NCBI RefSeq assembly: GCF_012849095.1
Contig: NZ_CP051680.1
Span: 6,320,001 to 6,384,000, forward strand
DNA: 64,000 nucleotides
Reading direction: 5' to 3'
Source of the DNA: Cohnella herbarum
Lineage (GTDB): Bacteria > Bacillota > Bacilli > Paenibacillales > Paenibacillaceae
Shown: positions 51,567 through 61,699 of the stretch, one piece after another
Numbering within the stretch: the first letter of the stretch is position 1
Layout of the letters: every line of letters starts with the position of its first letter
Translations under genes and position numbers: made by a program
Notes under the pieces: generated by a model
What the model was told of the DNA's origin: nothing
The model's input: the letters and a program-made list of their open reading frames with translations, nothing else
Databases searched by the model: none

Positions 51567-52484
51567 ATGCAATTTTTCCGGGAAATCAAGCTTAACGGTT
51601 CGGTGTATGCCATGTTTGTTCCGGTTGCTGTTCTGCTGTTCTTGTTCAGCTATATGCCGATGGCGGGCGTCATTATCGCTTTCAAAGATTTCGACTTTAC
51701 GAAAGGTATCTTCGGTAGCGAGTGGGCGAATCCGATCTGGAACAACTTCGATTACCTGCTCACTTCATCGCAAGCGCTGCGAGCGATTCGCAACACGATT
51801 TTGCTTAACCTTCTGTTCATTGCAGTCGGATTGGTATTTGAAGTCGGCTTGGCGTTGCTGCTTCATGAGATTCGCTCCAAAGCGTTCAAGCGGACGGCGC
51901 AGTCGATCACGTTTCTGCCGTTCTTTATTTCCTGGATCGTCGTCGGCGTATTCCTCTACAATCTGCTGCAGTATGATCACGGCGCCTTTAACGAGCTGCT
52001 GAAGTGGTTAGGGGCGGATAAGATCGACTTCTACAATTCTCCGGGTTGGTGGCCGCTCATTCTTGTCCTGATCATGCGTTGGAAATTCACGGGGTATGGG
52101 ACGATCCTTTATTTGGCGGGGCTGGTGAGCATAGATTCTTCTTATTACGAGGCGGCCGCGATCGACGGGGCTTCGCGCTGGAAGCAAATTCGCTATATTA
52201 GCTTGCCCATGCTGAAGCCGACGATGATCATTCTGACGCTGCTGGCGATCGGACGGATCTTGAATGCGGATTTCGGCATGTTCTACGCGCTCGTCGGCGA
52301 CGCGCCGATGCTGTTCGCCACCACGGACGTGGTCGATACTTTCGTCTATCGCAGCTTGCGGGAAACCGGGGACATTAGCATGGCTTCCGCGAGCGGGTTC
52401 CTGCAATCGATCGTGGCGTTCCTCCTCGTTCTGGGCAGCAACGCGGTCGCTCGCAAAGTCGATCGGGATTCGGCATTGTTTTAA
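51567..52484 (+). CDS. ABC transporter permease (LplB type)
   Basis: 305 residues, ATG 8 bp after GGGAGG. LplB-family features: YAMFVPVAVLLFLFSYMPMAGVIIAFKDFDF, PIWNNFDYLLTS, and the EAA loop YEAAAIDGASRWKQI. Such permeases usually import oligosaccharides from plant cell walls and use a shared ATPase encoded elsewhere. Confidence 0.93.
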   Translation: MQFFREIKLNGSVYAMFVPVAVLLFLFSYMPMAGVIIAFKDFDFTKGIFGSEWANPIWNNFDYLLTSSQALRAIRNTILLNLLFIAVGLVFEVGLALLLHEIRSKAFKRTAQSITFLPFFISWIVVGVFLYNLLQYDHGAFNELLKWLGADKIDFYNSPGWWPLILVLIMRWKFTGYGTILYLAGLVSIDSSYYEAAAIDGASRWKQIRYISLPMLKPTMIILTLLAIGRILNADFGMFYALVGDAPMLFATTDVVDTFVYRSLRETGDISMASASGFLQSIVAFLLVLGSNAVARKVDRDSALF

Positions 52485-52506
52485 CACGTAAAGGCGGTGG
52501 GATCGG

Positions 52507-53391
52507 ATGGCTTCGAAAAAAATGGATGTTACGCAGGCGTGTCTCCTTGCGATCGTGTCCATCTTGTGTATCTTGTGTATCATTCCCTTTCTCATGGTCA
52601 TAAGCGGATCCTTGAGTACAGAAAAAGATATTGTGGATTACGGGTATACGCTTATCCCCAAGCATCTCACGCTGCTATCCTACAAGGTGCTTCTCTTAGG
52701 TTCGGGTCGCATTCTGGATGCGTACGGGGTCACCGTCCTTGTAACGGCAATCGGAACGGTGCTGGCACTACTGGTGAATAGCATGGGAGCCTACGTCTTG
52801 ACGAGAAAGGCGCTGAAATATCGCAACATTCTGTCCGTCTATGCCTTGATCACCCTTCTATTCAACGGGGGGATGGTTCCTTGGTATTTCGTCTGCGTAA
52901 ACTACCTGCATTTGCAAGATTCGTTGCTCGCGCTTATTCTGCCTGCGTTAGGAAACGCGTTCAACATGTATTTGGTTCGCAATTACATGCTGTCGGTTCC
53001 AGAAGAGATCTACGAGTCAGCGAAAATGGACGGCGCGGGGGATCTGAAATACTTCTTCCGGTTTATGTTGCCCTTGTCGAAGCCGGTACTTGCTACCGTA
53101 GGTTTGTTCACCGCGCTAGCGTACTGGAACGATTGGTTTATTGCACTGATGCTTGTTAACAAACAGGAGCTGCAGCCGTTACAGTTGATTCTTCGCACGA
53201 TCGTATCCAATATCGAGTTCGTCAAAAATTCGGGCAACGCGATGGACATTCAGCGGTTAACCGCGCAGCTTCCTTCGGAAGGGATCAAGATGGCGGCGAC
53301 GGTCATTACGATCGGGCCGATCGTATTCCTCTACCCGTTCGTACAGAAGTATTTCGTGAAAGGCATTATGATTGGCGCGGTGAAGGGTTGA
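52507..53391 (+). CDS. ABC transporter permease (LplC/YtcP type)
   Basis: 294 residues, 22 bp after the first permease. PFLMVISGSLSTEKDIVDYGY and NGGMVPWYFVCVNYLHLQDSLLALILPALGNAFNMYLVRNYM are characteristic; the EAA loop reads YESAKMDGAGDLKYF. It ends with the family's C-terminal KYFVKGIMIGAVKG. Confidence 0.93.
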   Translation: MASKKMDVTQACLLAIVSILCILCIIPFLMVISGSLSTEKDIVDYGYTLIPKHLTLLSYKVLLLGSGRILDAYGVTVLVTAIGTVLALLVNSMGAYVLTRKALKYRNILSVYALITLLFNGGMVPWYFVCVNYLHLQDSLLALILPALGNAFNMYLVRNYMLSVPEEIYESAKMDGAGDLKYFFRFMLPLSKPVLATVGLFTALAYWNDWFIALMLVNKQELQPLQLILRTIVSNIEFVKNSGNAMDIQRLTAQLPSEGIKMAATVITIGPIVFLYPFVQKYFVKGIMIGAVKG

Positions 53392-53442
53392 CTATTTCAG
53401 CTTGGGGCTGTGATAGGATAAAGATGACGAGGAGAGATAGAG

Positions 53443-54999
53443 ATGAAGAAGACGGGTTCGAGAAGAAGGGTCTGGCAAGCGGTCATGCTGCTTGCGGTGG
53501 TTATGCTAGCGGGGTGCGGCAACAACCAGAAGCAGGAAAATTCGTCGGGCAATCCATCGCCCGCGGCTTCCTCTTCCGCAGCGCAGCAAGCAAACGAGAA
53601 GGAAGCGGAACTGAAGCTGATTTTCCCAGGGGACAAGCCGACGGCTATGGACGAAGTGTGGGGCGCAGTCAGCGATTACGTGAAGCAGAAGGGGATCAAT
53701 GTCACGTTCAATATTCAATACATTCCCTTCAACGACTATAAGGACAAGCTGCTGGTCATGTCCGCTGCCGGAGATATGTGGGATTTGAACTTTGACGGAG
53801 ATTGGCTCGCGTATCAGCAGATGGCTGGCAAAGGGGCGTACATGGCGCTTAATGAACTGCTCCCGGAATACGCTCCTAATCTGTATAAGAAATACGAGGG
53901 ACAAGGGTCGTTGCAGGCCGCTTCGGTCAATGGGCAGATCGTGAGCCTTCCTTGGACGATGAAGCAGAATACGCGTCCTTTCGGACAATGGCGTTCAGAT
54001 GTAACGGATAAGCTAGGCATCGGCGCGGCCAAAGATTCGGTTCAAACGATCGAAGCGATAGACGAGCTGCTTCATCGGATTAAGCAAGCGGATCCGACGG
54101 CCAAGATTACGCGGAAAGGCCCGCTCGATCTCTTCAAATTGAAGCATGAGCTGATGGACATCGGATTCAGCGGTTATGTGGTGGATCTGAATGATCCGCA
54201 GCTGCGCGCGGTTCCGATCGAACAGACGGCTGCCTACCGCGAGAGCGCGCAGCTGGCGAAAACCTGGTACGACGATGGGATCATTAGCAGCGATGCCATG
54301 GTTGACAAGGAAGGAATAGATGTACAGTGGAGAAACGGCAAGCTCGTCTTCGATCTGTCGACGCACGAATGGACCAATGCGGATCCGGGTTTTAGCGATC
54401 CTTCGTTCAAGCGGGAATCGTCGATTCTGTACCCGGACAAGAAATATGCGAATCGTTCGCCTCTCGCGAATGTGGTGGCGATCAACAAAAAGTCGAAAAA
54501 TCCGGATAAAGTGCTGAGATTTCTGGATCTCCTCGAGACGGATAAGCAGTTGTACGATCTTGTCCAGAACGGAATCGACGGTAAGACGTACAAGCTGGAC
54601 GGCCAAGCGGCGGCGTTCCCGGACGGCATGGATTCTTCGACCAGCAGCTATATGGGATGGACAGGCCAATGGGCGCTGTGGAAGCCGCAATTCATGAGAC
54701 CTACGGGAACGTATAGCGACGGGTTCTGGCTGAAGGAGGGCGAGTTCGCAAGCGAGCCGATGAACGTCAACTCTCCGCTCGACGGCCTGTTCATATCGCA
54801 AGACGACATCAAGAACGAAGTCGCGAAGCGGGAAAGCATCAAGAGCGAATTCGGTCTCCCGATCGAATTCGGAACGGTGAAGAATGCCGATAAAGCGGTG
54901 GACGACTACATAGCCAAGCAGCAAGCGGCAGGCGTGGACAAGATCACCGCGGAAGTCCAGAGGCAGATCGATCAATTCCTTGCCGGCAAGAAGCAGTAA
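53443..54999 (+). CDS. Substrate-binding lipoprotein (LplA type)
   Basis: 518 residues. ATG 53443 follows GGAGAG. The signal RRRVWQAVMLLAVVMLAGC contains an LAGC lipobox, followed by an Asn/Ser/Pro/Ala-rich tether. The mature protein (LIFPGDKPTAMDEVWGAVSDYVKQKGINVTFNIQYIPFNDYKDKL) is a large family-1 receptor typical of LplABC systems. It feeds the two permeases; a strong terminator follows. Confidence 0.93.
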   Translation: MKKTGSRRRVWQAVMLLAVVMLAGCGNNQKQENSSGNPSPAASSSAAQQANEKEAELKLIFPGDKPTAMDEVWGAVSDYVKQKGINVTFNIQYIPFNDYKDKLLVMSAAGDMWDLNFDGDWLAYQQMAGKGAYMALNELLPEYAPNLYKKYEGQGSLQAASVNGQIVSLPWTMKQNTRPFGQWRSDVTDKLGIGAAKDSVQTIEAIDELLHRIKQADPTAKITRKGPLDLFKLKHELMDIGFSGYVVDLNDPQLRAVPIEQTAAYRESAQLAKTWYDDGIISSDAMVDKEGIDVQWRNGKLVFDLSTHEWTNADPGFSDPSFKRESSILYPDKKYANRSPLANVVAINKKSKNPDKVLRFLDLLETDKQLYDLVQNGIDGKTYKLDGQAAAFPDGMDSSTSSYMGWTGQWALWKPQFMRPTGTYSDGFWLKEGEFASEPMNVNSPLDGLFISQDDIKNEVAKRESIKSEFGLPIEFGTVKNADKAVDDYIAKQQAAGVDKITAEVQRQIDQFLAGKKQ

Positions 55000-55017
55000 G
55001 GAGCGATAAGCGAGTCG

Positions 55018-55069
55018 AATCCGGAAGTCTGACTGTACCAGGCAGATGTAGACTTCCGGATTATTTTTT
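55018..55069 (+). terminator. Strong terminator after the LplA-type gene
   Basis: A perfect 13-bp stem AATCCGGAAGTCT/AGACTTCCGGATT, a 19-nt loop and a T-rich tail. It ends only ~33 bp before the next start, so the beta-helix gene is probably expressed by read-through. Confidence 0.88.
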
Positions 55070-55101
55070 ATACCTTCATGAAGACAGGGGCGAATCGTAG
55101 G

Positions 55102-58100
55102 ATGAGAAAGATCACTATTGTGCTGCTGCTTTGCTGTTTGGCGTTCTCGGGATCGGGTTGGGTTCCGGGCGGAGCGAATCCGGTATACGCTGCAACGACA
55201 ATATACGAGGCGGAAGACGGAACGCTCGGAGGCAGCCCTCTGCCGCAGATGAACAGCGATCACCCCGGCTACTCGGGCACAGGGTTTGTGGCGTATTTCA
55301 ATCAAGACGGGCAGTTTTTCACGATAACCGCCAATGTGGCCACGGCGGGGATTTATAAAGTCATTATGCGCTATGCGTCCGACTACGGGGCCGTTCGCAG
55401 CATTTTGGTCAACGGGAGCGCGCAGTTTGGAGCGATCTCTTTTCCGGCTCCGGGGAACGGCGGTTCATGGGACGCATGGGCGGACTCCGAACCGGTGTAC
55501 GTTCATTTAAACGCAGGCAGCAACACGATTACGGTAAAACACGACAGCGCGAAAGGCAGTACCGGGTCCGCTAATTTCGATTATTTGAAGATCGAGGAGA
55601 CAGGGGAACCGTATGCTCCATACAACGGAACGTCCGTATCGCTCCCTGGCACGGTTCAGGCAGAAGATTACAATACGGGCGGCAGCGGAATCGCCTATTC
55701 GGATACGACTTCCGGCAATACCGGAGGAACCTACCGGACGGATGACGTGGATATTCAAACGACGAGCGATTCCGGAAGCGGTTACAATGTGGCTTGGACG
55801 GATGACGGCGAATGGTTGAAGTACAACGTGAAAACGGAAACAACGGCGAATTTCAATATGGATATTCGAGTCGCGAATGCATTCGAAGCGAACGCGGCCG
55901 TCAAAGTCTATATCGACGGGCAGTACAAGGGGAAGTTCGCGGTGCCGGTCACGGGAGATTATCAAACCTGGACAACGATACAGGGTCCGCGGGGCATTCG
56001 GCTGAATGCCGGCGTACACGCGGTTAAACTTGAAATCGTGACCGGCAACTTCAACGTCAATTGGATGGAGTTCACAACCTTCGGTTCCCGATTGGAAGCG
56101 GAAGAGGGAACGCTCGGAGGCAGTCCGCGGCCGCAGATCAGCGGCGATCATTCGGGCTATACCGGAACCGGCTTCGTCAGTTACTTCGAATCCGACACCC
56201 AATACGTGCAAGTACAGGCGAATGTCCCCGCCGACGATTATTACGCGGTGACGTTAAGGTACTCGGCGGCCTTCAGCGCAGGCAAAATCTATCGGACGAT
56301 CGAACTTAACGACAAGCCGCTCTACGAGCGATTCGAGTTCGCTCCTACCGCGAGCTGGGATTCGTGGAGGACGTTGACGTTCATCACGAAGCTTCAGGCA
56401 GGCGCGAACAAGATTACGGTACGGTACAACAAAGAGAACGAGTCGCGGGGAACGGTCAATCTCGATCATATCCTCGTTGCGACGCCCGATTTCTCCTCGG
56501 TTTCCTACACGGGAGCAAGCTTCGCGCCGGGCAGGGTGGAGGCCGAACATTACGACATCGGCGGTGAGGGCGATGCGTATCACGACACGACGGCTTCCAA
56601 CCTTGGGGGAGCCGCACGGCTTGACGAAGCGGTGGATCTATCGGCTAACGATGAGGGCGGTCATACGGTAAGTTCTATCGAAGCGGGCGAGTGGCTGAAG
56701 TACAAGGTTGTCGCGCTTGCTTCCGGCACGTACAATCTGAAGCTCAGAACTTCGGCCGTATACGATAACCAGCAGATCCGGATCTTTATCGACGAGGTCG
56801 ATTACGGGAGCTATACGGTTCCTAATACGGGAAGCTACTCGGAGTATCGCGAGTTTACGATACCGGCCGGCATAGAGCTGACGCAGGGCACGCATGTCGT
56901 TAAGCTCTATAGCGCGGACGCGAATAGCTGGGGCGCCTATAACCTGGACTGGTTCCAGTTCGACTCGTTCCGAACGGGGCAGCAGGCGGAGTCCGGGACT
57001 CTTGGCGGTTCGCCTGCGCCGGTCGCGAATGCCGATCATCCCGGTTATCGGGGAACCGGCTTCGTCGCCTCGTTCTTGAGCGACGGTCAGTACGTCCGGA
57101 ATACGGTAAACGTGCCCACGGCGGGAGTCTATCGCATCTCGTATCGGTATTCCGCCGATCAATCGGCCTCAAGAAACCTAGCGGTGAACGGGATAAGCGT
57201 GGCGGATAACCTGACGTTTCCGAGTACGATTAACTGGTCATCGTGGAGTACAACTGCTTTCGAAGCCGATTTGAATGCAGGGGAGAACGTTATTGAAGTG
57301 AAATATAACGCTTCTCTGGGTTCTCTTCAAGCGCTTAATCTGGATGAAATGACGGTAGAGTTCCTAAACGGCGGAAATGCGCCGTACAACGGTCCTCATA
57401 CGGTTCCCTGGACGATAGAAGCGGAGGATTACGACGCGGGAGGACCCGGCGTGGCGTATGCGGACACGACGACGAGCAATGAAGGGGGCGTGTATCGGAC
57501 GGGCGCCACGGAAGGCGTGGACGTGCAGGGCTCCCCGGATGGCGGCTATGAAATCTATAACATCGCGAACGGGGAATGGGTTAAGTACACGGTTCAAGTA
57601 ACGGAGACGGGGAACTACGATGTCCGGGTTCGGGTGCAAAGCCCGGATGGCGGAGATAAGATCCGAGTGTACATCGACGACGTGGATGCGGGGATCGTTC
57701 CATTAGGGTCGCTGAACGCCTATTCGACGATCTCCCTGTTGTCCAAGAAGCTGTTGACCAAAGGGACCCACGAAGTGACCCTCAAGTTCGTGACTTCCGG
57801 AACAGCGCTCCGCTTGAACTGGCTTAAGCTGGAGCCAAGCTTCGCCATCGTGCCCGGCATTCAAACGCCTTCTTTGACCACGGAAGACGTCATCGTGTCG
57901 ACCGTTGCGGTAACGGATTACGGAGTCATCCCGAACAGTAACGCGGACGCGACCTCGGCGTTTCAGAATGCGCTGGATACGGTCGGCGCGATGGGCGGGG
58001 GCGTTGTATTCGTTCCGGCCGGTACGTACCGGATCGACGGTACGCTGAGCATTCCGCAGAGTGTGACGTTGCGCGGGGAATGGCTCAGCCCGGACGATGG

Positions 58101-60354
58101 CGGCCTCGGCGTCGGTACGATTCTGAAGGCGTACAGCGGCAAGGATAAGGAGAACGGGACGCCGTTCATTACGATGAATCGCAGCACCTCCGTGCGGAAC
58201 TTGAGTATCTGGTATCCGGAACAGGATTATAACAACGTTCATGCCTATCCTTTCACCATTGCAGGCGGAGAGAAGCAGGACACGATCTCGGTCATGAACG
58301 TGACCTTGTATAATTCGTACAAGGGAATTCAACTCGGACAGAACGGTTACGCGAACGGGGTTAACGTCTTCCGCAATCTGTACGCGACGATCTTGAAAGC
58401 AGGCGTGATCCAGGACAATACGTTCGACGTCGCGCGTAACGAGAACGTCTATTTCAAAGCCGATTACTGGATTCATTCGGGGCTGGCCGGCGCGCCGTCG
58501 TCTTCCGCCGCGCAATCGGCGCTTAAGGCTTATATGGCGGCTAACGCCGTCGGGTTCGAGTTCCGCAGGGTGGATTGGATCTATATGCACAACATCAACA
58601 TTAGAGATATGAAAACCGGGATCTATACGAACGGCAACTGCAACGGCCAGATTTACGGTTTGAATATTGACGATGTGAATGTGGGCCTGCATTTCGAACG
58701 GTTATACATTCCCGGCTTCGAAATTACGAACAGTACGATCAACGCGACCAAAGGAAGCAGACCGATCGGCATTCTGTACAACGCCGACAGCGACAACATC
58801 GTGCAGCTTAATCATGTGGCGATCGGCGGAACTCCGTATGCGGGAATTCAAGTGAACGGGAATTCGGTGCTCAATCTGACGGACGTTACTTTCACCGATT
58901 GGGGATACAACGGCGGAACGTATGCGGTAGAGATGCAGAAGGGTTCCGTATTAGTCGAGAGCAGCAAATTTCAGCAGGCCAAAAAAGTGATTTCGCTGTC
59001 CGCCGCGGTGACGGCGGCAGCTATTCTGGGCAATACGTTCGTAGGCGCACCGCAAATCGATAATGCCAGCGGCGGCGACGTGAAGATCGATCATACCGCG
59101 CTAGCGACTTATCCGTTGCCGAATTGGAACTATTCGTATGCGCCCGAGCGTCAGCCGGCGGTCGGGACCAACTTCTACAATGTCAAGAGTGCCCCGTACC
59201 AGGCAGCGGGAGATGGGGCTTCGGATGATACGAAAGCGATCCAAAGCGCCCTGACGGACGCAGGCAATGCCGGGGGAGGAACCGTCTACTTGCCGGCGGG
59301 CGATTATCGGGTGAGCACTCATCTGCAAGTACCGGCCGGGGTAGAGCTAAGAGGTTCATTCGACAATCCGCATCACGGGATGGTCATGAACGGAACGGTG
59401 TTGCTTGCATACGAGAACCAAGGCAATGAAGCGGGGACGGCTTTCATCACATTGGCTCAGAACTCAGGGGTTAGGGGATTGACGATTTTCTATCCGGAGC
59501 AGGATTTTACGGATATTCAGGCATACCCTTGGACGATCCAGGCGCAAGGCGACGGCAGTTGGGTGAAATACCTGGCTTTCGTTAACTCGTATAAGGCGAT
59601 CGATATGGATACGCATAGTCCCGATCAATATCAAGTCGTGCTGAACAATGGGACGACGCTTAGAGAAGGGTTGCGCGTCGGCAAAGGAAGCGCGCTGGAT
59701 CTAGGAGGCTGGGTGGAAGATAACCATTGGAATCCGACGAACTGGTTGTTCACGTCTTATAACGGTACGCCAAGCGCGGACTCTGACACGTTATTTGATG
59801 ATCTGCTTGCGAATTCGACGGGATTCGTTATCGGTTCCGCCAACAATGCGCAGGTGTTCCAGAACTTTACGATTCTCAACCATGTCGGGATGAACCTGAT
59901 TGGTCAAACCGAAGGGAACTGCCGGAATTGTGTCGTATTCAGCAATGGCGTGGATGCTTCCAAATACGGCGTCGTAATCGATTCGTCGGATGACATTGTG
60001 TTCATCAACCCCCAGACGGCGGCCGAGCTGTCGGATTTTGTGACGAGCTCGACGTTCAGCGGTACGTTAAAAGTGTTTAACGGCGGCAAATGGTCTACCC
60101 ATCCGATTGCGACGTTAAACGGCGGAACGACGATATTCCAAACGTTCGACTTGACGACGGCGTACCCGATTACGGTGAATGGCGGAACGTTCTACGGATA
60201 CGGGATGGTGTTCCATACGCCGGGAGTCCCCCATGTGGTGGCGGGATCTCATGTGACGAGCGTCGTTCTTAAAGGGAATACGGGCAAAGGCGGCTTCACC
60301 GTTACGAATCAGGCGGGAACTAAGCTGGTCAGCGGGAACAATACGGGTTATTGA
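55102..60354 (+). CDS. Large secreted multi-CBM protein with duplicated pectate-lyase-like beta-helix
   Basis: 1750 residues from ATG 55102 (AGGGGCG ~10 bp upstream; the ATG at 55078 has no ribosome site). The signal peptide ends near residue 30 (NPVYA). Three alternating CBM pairs follow: CBM35-like modules starting EAEDGTLGGSP (~34, ~330, ~628) and CBM6-like modules with AEDYNTGGSGIAY-type starts (~171, ~473, ~766). Residues ~930-1750 are a Pectate_lyase_3/GH55-like parallel beta-helix in two related halves, each opening with a GDGASDDTKAIQSAL-type motif and carrying YPEQD-N5-AYPxTI (~1036 and ~1463). It would bind and attack a plant glycan outside the cell; whether lyase or hydrolase is unclear. 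Confidence 0.88.
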   Translation: MRKITIVLLLCCLAFSGSGWVPGGANPVYAATTIYEAEDGTLGGSPLPQMNSDHPGYSGTGFVAYFNQDGQFFTITANVATAGIYKVIMRYASDYGAVRSILVNGSAQFGAISFPAPGNGGSWDAWADSEPVYVHLNAGSNTITVKHDSAKGSTGSANFDYLKIEETGEPYAPYNGTSVSLPGTVQAEDYNTGGSGIAYSDTTSGNTGGTYRTDDVDIQTTSDSGSGYNVAWTDDGEWLKYNVKTETTANFNMDIRVANAFEANAAVKVYIDGQYKGKFAVPVTGDYQTWTTIQGPRGIRLNAGVHAVKLEIVTGNFNVNWMEFTTFGSRLEAEEGTLGGSPRPQISGDHSGYTGTGFVSYFESDTQYVQVQANVPADDYYAVTLRYSAAFSAGKIYRTIELNDKPLYERFEFAPTASWDSWRTLTFITKLQAGANKITVRYNKENESRGTVNLDHILVATPDFSSVSYTGASFAPGRVEAEHYDIGGEGDAYHDTTASNLGGAARLDEAVDLSANDEGGHTVSSIEAGEWLKYKVVALASGTYNLKLRTSAVYDNQQIRIFIDEVDYGSYTVPNTGSYSEYREFTIPAGIELTQGTHVVKLYSADANSWGAYNLDWFQFDSFRTGQQAESGTLGGSPAPVANADHPGYRGTGFVASFLSDGQYVRNTVNVPTAGVYRISYRYSADQSASRNLAVNGISVADNLTFPSTINWSSWSTTAFEADLNAGENVIEVKYNASLGSLQALNLDEMTVEFLNGGNAPYNGPHTVPWTIEAEDYDAGGPGVAYADTTTSNEGGVYRTGATEGVDVQGSPDGGYEIYNIANGEWVKYTVQVTETGNYDVRVRVQSPDGGDKIRVYIDDVDAGIVPLGSLNAYSTISLLSKKLLTKGTHEVTLKFVTSGTALRLNWLKLEPSFAIVPGIQTPSLTTEDVIVSTVAVTDYGVIPNSNADATSAFQNALDTVGAMGGGVVFVPAGTYRIDGTLSIPQSVTLRGEWLSPDDGGLGVGTILKAYSGKDKENGTPFITMNRSTSVRNLSIWYPEQDYNNVHAYPFTIAGGEKQDTISVMNVTLYNSYKGIQLGQNGYANGVNVFRNLYATILKAGVIQDNTFDVARNENVYFKADYWIHSGLAGAPSSSAAQSALKAYMAANAVGFEFRRVDWIYMHNINIRDMKTGIYTNGNCNGQIYGLNIDDVNVGLHFERLYIPGFEITNSTINATKGSRPIGILYNADSDNIVQLNHVAIGGTPYAGIQVNGNSVLNLTDVTFTDWGYNGGTYAVEMQKGSVLVESSKFQQAKKVISLSAAVTAAAILGNTFVGAPQIDNASGGDVKIDHTALATYPLPNWNYSYAPERQPAVGTNFYNVKSAPYQAAGDGASDDTKAIQSALTDAGNAGGGTVYLPAGDYRVSTHLQVPAGVELRGSFDNPHHGMVMNGTVLLAYENQGNEAGTAFITLAQNSGVRGLTIFYPEQDFTDIQAYPWTIQAQGDGSWVKYLAFVNSYKAIDMDTHSPDQYQVVLNNGTTLREGLRVGKGSALDLGGWVEDNHWNPTNWLFTSYNGTPSADSDTLFDDLLANSTGFVIGSANNAQVFQNFTILNHVGMNLIGQTEGNCRNCVVFSNGVDASKYGVVIDSSDDIVFINPQTAAELSDFVTSSTFSGTLKVFNGGKWSTHPIATLNGGTTIFQTFDLTTAYPITVNGGTFYGYGMVFHTPGVPHVVAGSHVTSVVLKGNTGKGGFTVTNQAGTKLVSGNNTGY

Positions 60355-60362
60355 CCGAAAGA

Positions 60363-60434
60363 ATGGTGCTGACGAGCACGATCAGCGATATCGAGCAGGC
60401 GCTGCGGGACATTCTCGGCGAAACCATCGACTAG
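60363..60434 (+). pseudogene. 23-codon remnant-like ORF
   Basis: An ATG without a good ribosome site encodes MVLTSTISDIEQALRDILGE and TID before a TAG. It looks like the C-terminal fragment of a protein or chance. It lies between the multi-CBM gene and the oxidoreductase gene. Confidence 0.2.
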
Positions 60435-60479
60435 GGTAAACAGTCGATTCACTACATTAAAGAAAAGGGGCTTCATTCA

Positions 60480-61484
60480 ATGAAAACGGTTCGTGGTGCA
60501 GTCATCGGCTATGGCGGAGCTTTTAACATGGGCAAAATCCATGCCAATCAAATGAAGGATTCCGGGATCGCATTTGTCGCGGCTTGCGACATGGATAAGG
60601 TTCGAGCGGAGCAGGCGGCAGTAGATTTCTCCGGCATTCGCACGTATACGAAGGTAGAGGATTTACTGTCCCAGGAAGATATCGACCTCGTTACTGTCAT
60701 CACCCCGCATAACACGCATGCTCAACTAGCCAAGCAAGTGCTGGAAAGCGGGAAGAGCTGCATTCTCGAAAAACCGATGTGCATTCGCGCCGACGATGCT
60801 TTCGAGTTGACGCGATTGGCGAATGAACGGGGTTTGATGCTGTCCGTATTCCATAATCGAAGATGGGATGCTTGGTATTTGACGCTCATGGATTTGATTA
60901 AACGGGACTTGCTGGGGGAAATCTTTCACGTTGAAATCTTTACGGGCGGTTATCAGCACCCAGGTCACTGGTGGCGTTCCGATAAAGCGATTTCCGGAGG
61001 GACATTTTACGATTGGGGCGCTCATCTCATCGATTACCTCTTAGGTTTCATTCCCGGTAAAATCAAATCCGTACGCGGGTTCGTTCACAACAAAATATGG
61101 CATGAAATCACGAACGAGGATCAAATCGACAGCATAATCGAGTTCGAGAGCGGCGCGGTGGCCTATATTTCGACTTCGAACATCGCAAGGGCCGGGAAAG
61201 CGCCGATGCGCATTTTGGGTACGAAAGGCGCCGTCGTCGATGCGGATCTGTGGGACGATCATTTGACCTTGTATACGGAAGTTGGCGGATTGCCAGTCGA
61301 AACGAAAATCATGAACTTGAAGGAAAACTGGTCGGCTTATTATAGAAACGTTGCCGATCACTTGATGAACAATGCTGAGCTAATCGTAAAACCGGAGCAA
61401 GCGGCTCGCAACATCGCGGTAATCGAAGCGACGGAGAAGTCTGCCGTCATTGGCGCAGCGGTGCCGGTAGCGTACGAGAAATAA
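60480..61484 (+). CDS. Gfo/Idh/MocA family oxidoreductase
   Basis: 334 residues, ATG ~10 bp after AAAAGGGG. The N-terminal dinucleotide fold (GAVIGYGGAFNMGKIHANQM), the catalytic-lysine motif ILEKPMCIRADDAF and the substrate-site motif TFYDWGAHLIDYLLGF are present. It is shorter than the enzyme at 10263 and lacks that one's cysteine cluster, so the two are different subfamilies. It probably oxidises a sugar released by the neighbouring glycosidases. Confidence 0.9.
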   Translation: MKTVRGAVIGYGGAFNMGKIHANQMKDSGIAFVAACDMDKVRAEQAAVDFSGIRTYTKVEDLLSQEDIDLVTVITPHNTHAQLAKQVLESGKSCILEKPMCIRADDAFELTRLANERGLMLSVFHNRRWDAWYLTLMDLIKRDLLGEIFHVEIFTGGYQHPGHWWRSDKAISGGTFYDWGAHLIDYLLGFIPGKIKSVRGFVHNKIWHEITNEDQIDSIIEFESGAVAYISTSNIARAGKAPMRILGTKGAVVDADLWDDHLTLYTEVGGLPVETKIMNLKENWSAYYRNVADHLMNNAELIVKPEQAARNIAVIEATEKSAVIGAAVPVAYEK

Positions 61485-61556
61485 TACTAGATGATGAGAA
61501 GAAGATGTTTATGGTTGGCGGTCAATTTGTAACGTAAAGATGAAAGTAACCTTACT

Positions 61557-61603
61557 AAAAAAGATACAGATCTCTCAAAATTATGAGGGTCTGTATCTTT
61601 TTT
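61557..61603. terminator. Bidirectional terminator
   Basis: A 14-bp outer stem AAAAAAGATACAGA/TCTGTATCTTTTTT with an inner CTCA/TGAG pair, between convergent genes. Confidence 0.9.
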
Positions 61604-61699
61604 CGATGAGATGAGATGCACTACTTCAGTGTCCTCCATACGGTAGATACATTCAAAGCCCCGTATATGCGTGTGTGTTTGACCGATGATAGCTCATGC

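Noticed and set aside
54013..55305. 430-aa minus-strand ORF
   Set aside because: Shadow of the LplA-type lipoprotein gene, running through its terminator; arginine-rich nonsense composition.
57703..58692. 329-aa minus-strand ORF
   Set aside because: Shadow of the multi-CBM gene with no start signal or recognisable domain.
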